DNA from: Ferroglobus sp.
Lineage (GTDB): Archaea; Halobacteriota; Archaeoglobi; Archaeoglobales; Archaeoglobaceae
Length of the DNA stretch: 8,698 bases
Direction: 5' to 3'
Assembly: GCA_015523665.1 (NCBI GenBank)
Contig: WAJX01000023.1
Coordinates: 1-8,698, forward strand
Of this stretch, positions 1-5,808 are shown in pieces. The position numbers and the translations under genes are program-made. Each line of letters begins with the position of its first letter. Position 1 is the stretch's first letter. The notes under the pieces are model-generated. The model made no database searches. It had not been told where the DNA came from and saw nothing but the letters and a program-made list of their open reading frames with translations.

Positions 1-401
1 CCCCTCCCTTGAACATCAAGCTCAACTTTTCTCGCAATTTCATATATCTCATCTTTAGAGAGATTTGTATCAAACTCAGCGTTTAAAGCTGAAATTGTTG
101 CAACTGTCACCGCAGCAGAACTTCCTAAACCGGATGCTGGAGGGATATCACTGCTAACTCTAATAGTAACTCCTTTAAAGTCATGAATTTCCAAAAACCT
201 TTTTATAGAATAACTTATGAACGCATGCTTTCCTCTAAAATCTAACTTACTCTTGCCAAATTCTGAGATGATAACAATATCATCACTTTTTTCAGCTTTA
301 ACGTAGCACCTCTTGTTAATAGCTGTAACTACGGCATGCTTTCCATAAACAACCGAGTGCTCACCAAAGATTATCACCTTCCCAGGAGAGGAGGAAATCA
401 T
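1..401 (-). CDS. mvk: Mevalonate kinase (GHMP family), C-terminal part missing
   Basis: Phosphorylates mevalonate with ATP in the cytoplasm, an early step towards isoprenoid lipids in archaea. The frame begins at ATG 401 and runs off the left edge after 133 codons, so about 40 percent of a usual 310-residue enzyme is present. Visible motifs are the N-terminal SSPGKVIIFGEHSVVYG (residues 3-20), the GHMP ATP-binding loop PPASGLGSSAA (87-97), and the start of VELDVQGR (126-133), typical of mevalonate kinase rather than homoserine or galacto-kinase. An in-frame TAA lies a few codons upstream of the ATG, and no clear ribosome binding site is present, so the mRNA is probably leaderless or short-leadered. 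It is divergent from the phosphoesterase gene at 451. The family call is firm; the missing C-terminus cannot be judged. Confidence 0.93.
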   Translation of the reverse strand, partial: MISSSPGKVIIFGEHSVVYGKHAVVTAINKRCYVKAEKSDDIVIISEFGKSKLDFRGKHAFISYSIKRFLEIHDFKGVTIRVSSDIPPASGLGSSAAVTVATISALNAEFDTNLSKDEIYEIARKVELDVQGR

Positions 402-420
402 AAAGAGAGGGCGGCAAAGT

Positions 421-431
421 AGTTAAAAACA
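421..431. promoter_or_regulatory. Shared TATA-like element of a divergent promoter
   Basis: The only strong A/T box in the 49-base gap between the two divergent genes is GTTAAAAACAT. Its centre is about 24-26 bases from both ATG codons (401 on minus, 451 on plus), the distance expected between an archaeal TATA box and a start site at or next to the ATG. Neither gene has a good Shine-Dalgarno sequence, which fits leaderless transcripts both ways. Inferred from spacing only. Confidence 0.45.
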
Positions 432-450
432 TTTATCATCGAATATTGTT

Positions 451-1167
451 ATGGTTGAGACAATTAGAAGGATAGATGATGTAATCTTAACACCAGAAAA
501 AGCAGTTTTAGTTGGTGATAGTGCAATCATCTCAGATTTACATCTTGGAATTGAGAATGCGTTAGAGGAGAAAGGTATATCGATCCCTAAAATACAAGTT
601 AAGGAGATAATAGACTCTGTGGATGATATTATAAAAAAGTATAATGTTAAAAGATTAATTATCGCTGGAGATGTCAAGCATGAGTTTAGTAGGAACCTCC
701 CCTACGAATGGGAAGATGTAAGAAAATTTATTGAAAAATTTATTGAAGAGGTGGAGCTAATTGTTATAAGAGGAAATCATGATAACTATCTTTCAGCCAT
801 CTTAGCAAGATATGGGATAGAGCTTAAGGAATCTTATAATTTAAATGGATGGACTATTGTTCATGGGCACAAAGAATGTAAAGCAAAAAGAATAATCATG
901 GGGCATGAGCATCCAGTATTGAGAGTAAGGCATTCTGGAGCAGTTTACAGTTATCCATGTTATCTCTACTTTAAATTTAAAGATGGGGGTGATGAGAGGG
1001 AAATATTGGTTCTCCCTTCATTTTCACCGATTCTACCAGGTTCAGATATCCTTTCAACCGATGATTTTTTATCTCCAATTATTAGTAAAAAAGAATTTGA
1101 GGTATATGCGATAGAGGATGAAGTTTATGCTCTTGGCAGAATTGATCGCTTGAAGAGAATAATTTAG
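451..1167 (+). CDS. Metallophosphoesterase, archaeal COG1407 / PdeM-like
   Basis: A two-metal calcineurin-like phosphoesterase of 238 residues, probably acting on nucleic acid or nucleotide phosphodiesters. All metal-site motifs are present in order: SDLHLG (D29, H31), AGDVKH (G73, D74), GNHDN (N109-D111), VHGH (H138-H140) and GHEHP (H152-H154). Size and motif spacing match the archaeal SbcD-related family whose bacterial relative is PdeM, the ligase-associated DNA damage response endonuclease. The substrate of the archaeal proteins is not established to my knowledge. The ATG at 451 is chosen because a TATA-like box lies about 26 bases upstream and the protein starts just before the conserved core, which suggests a leaderless message. 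It faces, across the zinc-ribbon gene, an MBL-fold nuclease-like gene whose bacterial relative shares the PdeM cassette. The fold is certain; the exact role is not. Confidence 0.88.
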   Translation: MVETIRRIDDVILTPEKAVLVGDSAIISDLHLGIENALEEKGISIPKIQVKEIIDSVDDIIKKYNVKRLIIAGDVKHEFSRNLPYEWEDVRKFIEKFIEEVELIVIRGNHDNYLSAILARYGIELKESYNLNGWTIVHGHKECKAKRIIMGHEHPVLRVRHSGAVYSYPCYLYFKFKDGGDEREILVLPSFSPILPGSDILSTDDFLSPIISKKEFEVYAIEDEVYALGRIDRLKRII

Positions 1168-1173
1168 TAATAA

Positions 1174-1190
1174 TTATTTTATTTTTTTAT
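1174..1190 (+). terminator. U-tract terminator after the phosphoesterase gene
   Basis: Seven bases after the TAG of the phosphoesterase come a run of four T and a run of seven T (1177-1188) with one A between. Archaeal RNA polymerase commonly stops at such U-tracts without a hairpin. The next gene has its own promoter about 40 bases further on, which supports termination here. Confidence 0.5.
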
Positions 1191-1224
1191 AAAATATCTT
1201 TAAATGATTTCAAAATTAGATACA

Positions 1225-1240
1225 AAAGGTTTTTAAATAG
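1225..1240 (+). promoter_or_regulatory. BRE/TATA promoter of the small zinc-ribbon gene
   Basis: AAAAGG followed by TTTTTAAATA (box at 1230-1239) is a good archaeal BRE-TATA pair. A start site about 25 bases downstream falls near 1258-1262, just before the AGGTGATA ribosome binding site at 1261-1268. Together they make a complete short expression unit for the gene at 1273. Confidence 0.6.
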
Positions 1241-1272
1241 TAATTATTTATCATTGTAAAAAGGTGATAAAA

Positions 1273-1398
1273 ATGGGTTGCACAACATGCGGTGGAACGA
1301 AGTATTACCAGATAGCTGAGGATGATAACTTTATATATTATGCTTGTAGGGATTGTGGTAATACAATACTTTTACCAAAAGGAGTAAGGATCTTGTGA
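1273..1398 (+). CDS. 41-residue zinc-ribbon protein
   Basis: A very small protein that is essentially one zinc ribbon: C3-TT-C6 and C25-RD-C28 form two CxxC knuckles 18 residues apart, with a short beta-rich segment between (KYYQIAEDDNFIYYACRDCG). Such stand-alone ribbons usually bind nucleic acid or a protein partner; nothing in the sequence says which. It is well supported as a real gene: a TATA box at 1230-1239, a strong AGGTGATA ribosome binding site ending four bases before the ATG, four ordered cysteines, and a stop followed by T-rich sequence. It has its own transcript and is not part of the phosphoesterase operon. I do not recognise a named family beyond the zinc-ribbon fold. Confidence 0.75.
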   Translation: MGCTTCGGTKYYQIAEDDNFIYYACRDCGNTILLPKGVRIL

Positions 1399-1467
1399 AT
1401 TGTGATTGATTAGTTTCATACCATTCAACTATTTTAGCCTTTAGTTTGATTCGAATGATTTTAATTT

Positions 1468-1503
1468 ACTTTTTCCTCTAAAAATTCTTTTTAAGATTTT
1501 TTA
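1468..1503 (+). terminator. T-rich terminator region after the zinc-ribbon gene
   Basis: Three closely spaced T-tracts of five, five and six bases lie about 70-105 bases beyond the zinc-ribbon stop codon, in a convergent gap where transcription from the left should end. No stable hairpin precedes them, as is normal for archaeal intrinsic termination. Confidence 0.4.
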
Positions 1504-1604
1504 TTGGATAAATTGATAGTAGTTATACCTAGACATCGCAATTGGAGTTTAAAGATTCTTTCTGCTTCATAAAGATCTTGATCGTTTTGAATAATTAACA
1601 ACAA
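1491..1604 (-). other. Possible micro-ORF or gene remnant, about 37 codons
   Basis: An open frame on the minus strand with protein-like composition, including QNDQDLYEAERIFKLQ and CLGITTINLSNKKS. It has no ATG; TTG at 1604 or 1601 would be the only start, and TAA at 1611-1613 closes the frame upstream. A TATA-like stretch (TTTATAAAA on the minus strand, about 1636-1644) sits roughly 35 bases before it. It may be a tiny gene, a decayed gene end, or chance. It matches no family I recognise. Confidence 0.2.
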
Positions 1605-1664
1605 TAATAATTAAAACAATTAAAAAATTAAAAATTTTATAAATAGGATTTTGGTTTTGATATT

Positions 1665-1763
1665 ATGAGTAGGCTTATAATGTTTAGAATTGAAAAATTA
1701 AAGTCTTTCTTTAAGCATCTTATCTTTAAACAAAATAAATCTAATCAGTGTTTATATTCATAA
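1665..1763 (+). other. Possible leaderless micro-ORF, 32 residues
   Basis: ATG 1665 opens a 32-residue basic frame beginning MSRLIMFRIEKLKSFFKH and ending at TAA 1761. What makes it worth listing is the box TTTTATAAATA at 1635-1645, centred 25 bases before the ATG, the layout of other leaderless genes here. The peptide has no known motif. The box may instead drive a small non-coding or antisense RNA running towards the 3' end of the MBL-fold gene. Confidence 0.2.
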
Positions 1764-1779
1764 TTCAATCAAATAGACT

Positions 1780-2679
1780 TTAAAGAAAAATGTCTATATC
1801 TTCCAATGTGGAACAAGAATAGCCCATTCTTTTAATCTCATATAGAAATCTTTTTGTCGGTTTTCCATGATAAAATATCACATGTTCTGGATCACAATGC
1901 TCTATCATCTCAATTAATCCTCTGTAATCGAGATGATCACTGATAACTATCCTATTTCTATAAAACTTCTGTGCTGTTATAATGAAACCTCTGTTCATAC
2001 TAGCGACTCTGGGTGGAAGAAGAGTTGGCCCATCAGATGGGTTTAATCCCAGAGCTTCGCATATTCTTTCAATCTTATCATCTCCTTTAAACCCAAATCC
2101 AGATTTTATAAGAATTTCCGCAACTCTTTGAGCTTTTCCAACTGGATAAACTCCAAATATCGGGTTATTTTCAGCCTCTTCTATAAGTCTATCTACCTCA
2201 TCCTCAAAAGTGTGTGATGGGTCAGCATAAGTTGCTTCGGTAATTAAAAGACTACATTTAGGCAATTCATAATAATTTTTAACATCTCCTGTTATTAGGA
2301 TGTCATATTCTTTAAATAAGAAAGCCGAAGAACCGATTATGTGAAAGGTTGGATAAGTTTTGATCTTAACTCCTGAAAGATTTAGACTATCTCCTATCTG
2401 AAATCTTATACCTCTAAATCTTCTATTTTTTCTATTATCGATTGTATTCAAAATTTTAACAGTTTCCTCCGACATCACAGCATTGTAATTTTTTAGATTA
2501 TTAAATCCATAATGATCAGAATGTGCATGAGTTATGAGATTATACCCTATTCCAGGAGATGAATCTATATGGAAATCAATTCCATCTATTCTCAATGAGA
2601 AATGAGGTTTAAAACCTCTATTATATCTTCTTTTAAATGGTAAAACGTTGAAATTGTCTAAAATTTCAATAGAGTTCAT
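1780..2679 (-). CDS. Metallo-beta-lactamase-fold exonuclease-like protein (short beta-CASP type)
   Basis: A 299-residue MBL-fold hydrolase related to the CPSF73/Pso2/ligase-associated exonuclease group, which cut or trim RNA or DNA. The HxHxDH metal motif is THAHSDH (H51, H53, D55, H56). The third histidine is H113 (TFHIIGSSAF), the bridging aspartate D132 (ITGD), and EATY (148-151) follows. The second half has beta-CASP-like elements: PVGKAQRV, then ISDHLDYRGL (D248, H249) and YHGKPTKRF (H271). The beta-CASP insert is short, so a DNA exonuclease of the Pso2-like or ligase-associated type is as likely as an mRNA 3'-end processing factor. ATG 2679 is preceded by GAGGGAT and lies directly after the stop of a 20-codon upstream frame. 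Whether RNA or DNA is the substrate cannot be read here. Confidence 0.85.
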   Translation of the reverse strand: MNSIEILDNFNVLPFKRRYNRGFKPHFSLRIDGIDFHIDSSPGIGYNLITHAHSDHYGFNNLKNYNAVMSEETVKILNTIDNRKNRRFRGIRFQIGDSLNLSGVKIKTYPTFHIIGSSAFLFKEYDILITGDVKNYYELPKCSLLITEATYADPSHTFEDEVDRLIEEAENNPIFGVYPVGKAQRVAEILIKSGFGFKGDDKIERICEALGLNPSDGPTLLPPRVASMNRGFIITAQKFYRNRIVISDHLDYRGLIEMIEHCDPEHVIFYHGKPTKRFLYEIKRMGYSCSTLEDIDIFL

Positions 2680-2742
2680 TTATCTATCCCTCTTTTTCTT
2701 GAAACAAATCATGCAGTCTTTACATTTCTCTCTTATCTCCAT
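2680..2742 (-). CDS. Cys-rich upstream micro-ORF, 20 residues
   Basis: A short frame, MEIREKCKDCMICFKKKRDR, ending in TAA directly against the ATG of the MBL-fold gene with no base between. It contains a CxxCxxC motif (C7, C10, C13) and a basic tail. A strong box (AAATTTAAATTT, 2763-2774) lies about 26 bases upstream of its ATG, so the transcript should begin at or next to this ATG and the frame would be read as a leaderless message. The ribosome binding site of the downstream gene lies inside it. It may be a leader peptide coupling translation, a tiny metal-binding protein, or a chance frame in a 5' leader. No known family is recognised. Confidence 0.4.
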   Translation of the reverse strand: MEIREKCKDCMICFKKKRDR

Positions 2743-2762
2743 GAAATCAAATTATATGATAA

Positions 2763-2774
2763 AAATTTAAATTT
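2763..2774 (-). promoter_or_regulatory. TATA promoter of the micro-ORF / MBL-fold unit
   Basis: AAATTTAAATTT is a perfect 12-base palindrome, read on the minus strand after AAGAAA, a plausible BRE. Its centre is about 26 bases before ATG 2742, placing the start site at the micro-ORF rather than at the MBL ATG 63 bases further on. Being symmetric it could work on the plus strand too, but no gene starts at the right distance there. Confidence 0.5.
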
Positions 2775-2827
2775 TTCTTAGATCAGTGATTAATATTTGT
2801 CATTATTTTATATTAATATTTATTAAT

Positions 2828-2843
2828 AATTATTTAAATAATT
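2828..2843. repeat. 16-base perfect palindrome
   Basis: AATTATTTAAATAATT reads the same on both strands. It lies in the gap between the MBL-fold unit and the acyl-CoA dehydrogenase operon. The surroundings are almost pure A/T, so chance palindromes are common; a regulator site is only a possibility. Confidence 0.35.
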
Positions 2844-2847
2844 TGTC

Positions 2848-2878
2848 AAAATATTATAATAATATAAAAATATTATAA
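2848..2878. repeat. Direct repeat AAAATATTATAA, two copies, possible operator
   Basis: Identical 12-base copies at 2848-2859 and 2867-2878 are 19 bases apart start to start, a little under two helical turns, so they would face nearly the same side of DNA. They lie about 30-55 bases before the proposed TATA box of the acyl-CoA dehydrogenase operon. This fits a dimeric regulator or an activator site, but the low base complexity weakens the case. Confidence 0.3.
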
Positions 2879-2895
2879 ATATTCAAAATACTAAA

Positions 2896-2937
2896 CGAAA
2901 ATGATTTAAGTCTATTAATAAAATTTTATTTGGAGGT
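2896..2937 (+). promoter_or_regulatory. Probable promoter and ribosome binding site of the acyl-CoA dehydrogenase operon
   Basis: CGAAAATGATTTAAG (2896-2910) looks like a BRE followed by a weak TATA box. A start near 2930 would leave a leader of about a dozen bases carrying the full GGAGGT at 2932-2937, six bases before ATG 2944. The ribosome binding site is certain; the choice of TATA box is not, since the region offers several A/T boxes. Confidence 0.45.
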
Positions 2938-2943
2938 ATCTTT

Positions 2944-4101
2944 ATGCTTAATTTTGAGCTTTCTCAGGAACAAAAAGATATCCAGAAAGCTGCAAGAGAG
3001 TTTGCACAAGCTGAATTCACCGATGAACTCGGTAGAGAGTTTGATGCTAAAGAGGAGTTTCCATTTGACCTCTGGAGAAAAGCTTGTGAACTCGGTTTTA
3101 TAGGGGTTCATTTTCCAGAGAAATACGGAGGAGCAGGAATGGGAGTGACAGAAAATATACTGATTGTCGAAGAGTTTTGTAGAGCTGATAGCACAATAGG
3201 AAGTGCGATAATTCTTGCTGATTTCTCATCTGAATTGATCATGAGGTTTGGTAATGAAGATCAGAAAGAGGAGGTTTTACCAAAAGTGGCTGGAGGTAAA
3301 GCTATAACAGCAGGTTGTTATACTGAACCTGAAGCTGGAAGTGATTTAACAGCTATTAAAACGAAAGCTGAAAGAGATGGTGATGAGTGGATAATAAATG
3401 GAACAAAGACATTTATAACAAATGGAGACATTGCTGACTATTATGTGGTTCTTGCAGTAACTGATCAGAATGCTCAACCGAGATATAGGGGGTTTACAAC
3501 GTTTCTCGTTAGAAAAGGCTCTAAAGGATTGACTACAAATAAGATTACAGGAAAAATGGGTATAAGGAGTTCACCAACTGCTGAAGTGAGTTTCAAAGAT
3601 GTGAGAGTTGGAGAAGAAGATGTTATTGGAGTAGTTAATCGAGGTTTTTATCAGGTATTAGAATTTTTTGATGAGAGCAGAATTGAAATAGCTGCTCAGG
3701 CTTTGGGGATAGCACAGGGAGCTTTTGATAAAACCATAGAATACGTTAAGCAGAGGAAACAATTTGGACAACCAATAGCTAGTTTTCAAGCTATTCAGCA
3801 TAGACTAGCGAACTTATTGACAGAGATTGAAGCTGCCAGACTCCTTGTTTACAAAGCTGCGTGGAACTATGATAAAGGGAGGATCTCTCCAGGTTTGACG
3901 AGTATGGCAAAATACTATGCTGGAAAACTTGCAGTTAAAGTTTGTGACGAGGCAATACAGATGCACGGTGGTTACGGATATGTATCAGAATACAATATAG
4001 AGAGGAGATATAGAGATGCTAAGATAACTGAGATTTATGAAGGGACTAAAGAGATTCAACTCAATACGATAGCTAAAGATTTATTGGGAAAATTCAGATA
4101 G
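2944..4101 (+). CDS. Acyl-CoA dehydrogenase, short/branched-chain type
   Basis: FAD-dependent enzyme that introduces the alpha-beta double bond in acyl-CoA and passes electrons to electron-transfer flavoprotein; cytoplasmic. It is full length at 385 residues. The N-terminal helical domain runs to about 120. The beta-domain flavin signature is CYTEPEAGSD (125-134) followed by INGTKTFITNG (151-161). The C-terminal helical domain has RKQFGQP (271-277) and QMHGGYGY (339-346). The catalytic base is in IYEGTKEIQ as E366, the position used in short- and medium-chain and butyryl-CoA dehydrogenases, not the alternative position of isovaleryl-CoA dehydrogenase. It is first in the operon, 27 bases ahead of an isobutyryl-CoA mutase-like gene, so butyryl-CoA or a methyl-branched relative is the likely substrate. 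Substrate is inferred from context; the family is certain. Confidence 0.95.
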   Translation: MLNFELSQEQKDIQKAAREFAQAEFTDELGREFDAKEEFPFDLWRKACELGFIGVHFPEKYGGAGMGVTENILIVEEFCRADSTIGSAIILADFSSELIMRFGNEDQKEEVLPKVAGGKAITAGCYTEPEAGSDLTAIKTKAERDGDEWIINGTKTFITNGDIADYYVVLAVTDQNAQPRYRGFTTFLVRKGSKGLTTNKITGKMGIRSSPTAEVSFKDVRVGEEDVIGVVNRGFYQVLEFFDESRIEIAAQALGIAQGAFDKTIEYVKQRKQFGQPIASFQAIQHRLANLLTEIEAARLLVYKAAWNYDKGRISPGLTSMAKYYAGKLAVKVCDEAIQMHGGYGYVSEYNIERRYRDAKITEIYEGTKEIQLNTIAKDLLGKFR

Positions 4102-4128
4102 CTTTTGTAATAACTTTTGGTGATGTTT

Positions 4129-5799
4129 ATGCAAGAAGATATTGAAAAGATTAAGAGGAGAAGAAGAGAATGGGAAAAGAGGTGCGAGATTAATACAACT
4201 GGAGAGGTCAAAACTCCTTCCGATATTAAAGTGGAGATAATCTATGATCCAAGCGATATAGCTCATTTAGACTATCTTAAGGATATAGGTTATCCCGGAG
4301 AATTCCCTTTTACAAGGGGGATTTATCCAACAATGTATCGTGGAAGGCTATGGACTATGAGGCAATTCTCAGGGTTTGGAACAGCTGAAGATACAAATGC
4401 AAGATGGAAAATGCTTTTAAAAGAAGGACAAACTGGATTAAGTACTGCTTTTGACTTTCCAACGCTTATGGGCTTAGATAGCGATGATCCTCTTGCAGAT
4501 GGGGAAGTCGGAAAAGTTGGTGTTGCTGTCGATACACTCAAAGATTTTGAAATTTTATTTGATGGAATCCCTCTTGATAAAGTTTCGACATCTTTCACAA
4601 TAAATCCTCCAGCAGCAATAATCCTCGCAATGTATACTGCTATAGGTGATATGCAAGGAGTTCCAAGAGATCAACTAAGAGGAACAATACAGAATGATAT
4701 GCTTAAAGAATTTCATGCTCAAAACACGCTTGTTTTACCACCTGAACCATCAGTAAAGATTACCGTCGATATCTTTGAATGGGGTATTGAAAATGTCCCC
4801 AAATTTAATTTGATAAGCATATCCGGATATCATATCAGAGAAGCTGGTTCTACAGCTGTGCAAGAATTGGCTTTTACAATTGCAGATGGTATGGCGTATG
4901 TTGAAGCTGCGATAGAGAGGGGAATAGACGTTGATAAACTTGCCCCCCAGTTGAGTTTCTTCTTCAACTCTCACAACAACTTTTTCGAGGAGATAGCAAA
5001 GTTTAGAGCTGCAAGAAGGATGTGGGCCAAAATTATGAGGGATGAATTTGGAGCAAAGAATCCCAGATCTTGGTGGCTTAAATTCCATACTCAAACAGCT
5101 GGTTGTACTTTAACAGCTCAACAACCTCTGAACAACATAGTCAGAACAACCATACAAGCTTTAGCGGCAGTTTTAGGGGGAACTCAAAGTTTGCATACTA
5201 ACAGCTTTGATGAAGCGTGGGCATTGCCGAGTGAAGAGGCTGTTAGAGTTGCTTTAAGAACCCAACAAATAATCGCTTATGAGAGTGGCATCCCAGATAC
5301 GATAGATCCACTTGCAGGAAGTTATTATGTAGAATGGCTCACAGACAAAATCGAAAAACTAGCTTGGAGATATATAGATGAGATAAAGAAAATGGGAGAA
5401 GGAAGTATGTTAAGAGGTGTGCTTAAAGGAATAGAGACTGGATTTTTTGTAAGAGAAATAAGTAATGCAGCAGCTAAGTATCAGAGGGAGGTTGAGGAAG
5501 GAAAGAGGATAATAGTTGGTGTAAACAAGTTTACAATAGAAGAAAAGTTAAAGATTCCAATTCTAAAAGTTGATCCAGAAGTACAAAAAAGACAAATTGA
5601 AAGATTGAAGAGAGTTAAGGCTGAAAGAGATGATTTAGCAGTTAAAGATGCTTTAGATTGGTTAAGGAACTCTGCTGAAAATGATGAAAACGTTATGCCA
5701 GCAATACTTGAATGTGTTAAGTGTTATGCTACTATTGGAGAGATGATGGGAGTTTTGAAAGAGGTTTATGGAACCTACAAAAAACCTGCAATTATTTGA
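4129..5799 (+). CDS. icmA: B12-dependent acyl-CoA mutase large subunit, isobutyryl-CoA mutase type
   Basis: Catalytic TIM-barrel subunit of an adenosylcobalamin acyl-CoA mutase, 556 residues from ATG 4129. That start is chosen over TTG 4117 or ATG 4123 because TTGGTGAT (4117-4124) is its ribosome binding site. Conserved stretches include GIYPTMYRGRLWTMRQ, GTIQNDMLKEF, ISISGYH with the active-site H235, and GGTQSLHTNSFDEA. In methylmalonyl-CoA mutase (P. shermanii MutB) Tyr89 and Arg207 bind the substrate carboxylate. Here they are F80 (RQFSGF) and Q198 (HAQNT), the same two residues and numbers known for Streptomyces isobutyryl-CoA mutase, with the same 118-residue spacing. The position that is Asp in 2-hydroxyisobutyryl-CoA mutase is A107. 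Automated annotation would likely call this methylmalonyl-CoA mutase. Isobutyryl/butyryl is the best guess; pivalyl/isovaleryl is possible. Confidence 0.85.
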   Translation: MQEDIEKIKRRRREWEKRCEINTTGEVKTPSDIKVEIIYDPSDIAHLDYLKDIGYPGEFPFTRGIYPTMYRGRLWTMRQFSGFGTAEDTNARWKMLLKEGQTGLSTAFDFPTLMGLDSDDPLADGEVGKVGVAVDTLKDFEILFDGIPLDKVSTSFTINPPAAIILAMYTAIGDMQGVPRDQLRGTIQNDMLKEFHAQNTLVLPPEPSVKITVDIFEWGIENVPKFNLISISGYHIREAGSTAVQELAFTIADGMAYVEAAIERGIDVDKLAPQLSFFFNSHNNFFEEIAKFRAARRMWAKIMRDEFGAKNPRSWWLKFHTQTAGCTLTAQQPLNNIVRTTIQALAAVLGGTQSLHTNSFDEAWALPSEEAVRVALRTQQIIAYESGIPDTIDPLAGSYYVEWLTDKIEKLAWRYIDEIKKMGEGSMLRGVLKGIETGFFVREISNAAAKYQREVEEGKRIIVGVNKFTIEEKLKIPILKVDPEVQKRQIERLKRVKAERDDLAVKDALDWLRNSAENDENVMPAILECVKCYATIGEMMGVLKEVYGTYKKPAII

Positions 5800-5808
5800 G
5801 GTGTTAAA

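Larger units (their letters stand above)
1399..1779. other. AT-rich convergent intergenic region
   Basis: This 381-base gap lies between the zinc-ribbon gene (plus) and the MBL-fold gene (minus), which converge on it. It holds T-tracts on the plus strand at 1470-1474, 1488-1492 and 1497-1502, likely ending the zinc-ribbon transcript. A-rich stretches at 1615-1634 and 1688-1700 would be U-tracts for the minus-strand transcript. It also holds two short open frames described separately. I see no tRNA, no C/D box pair, and no long inverted repeat. Confidence 0.6.

Noticed and set aside
423..677. Minus-strand 84-codon open frame
   Set aside because: It lies opposite the phosphoesterase gene and has a low-complexity Ser/Ile-rich translation; it is a shadow of the real coding strand.
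1540..1590. Hairpin or small structured RNA around AAAGATTCTTT and AAGATCTT
   Set aside because: The self-complementary stretches are 8-11 bases with almost no loop and only weak A/T pairing; no stable fold results.
2780..2880. Replication origin in the A/T-rich stretch
   Set aside because: No origin recognition boxes with G-string elements and no Orc1/Cdc6 gene nearby; A/T richness alone is not enough.
2743..2943. Cobalamin riboswitch before the operon
   Set aside because: The region is almost pure A/T, lacks any B12-box-like G/C-rich conserved elements, and has no long paired stems.
4750..5094. Minus-strand 114-codon open frame inside the mutase
   Set aside because: It is antisense to a highly conserved part of the mutase, with no promoter or ribosome binding site and no family likeness.
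4129..5799. Methylmalonyl-CoA mutase as the name of the large subunit
   Set aside because: The Tyr and Arg needed for the free carboxylate are Phe80 and Gln198, at exactly matching spacing to MutB and IcmA.
4129..5799. 2-hydroxyisobutyryl-CoA mutase
   Set aside because: That enzyme has Ile at the Phe80 position and Asp at the Ala107 position; neither is present.
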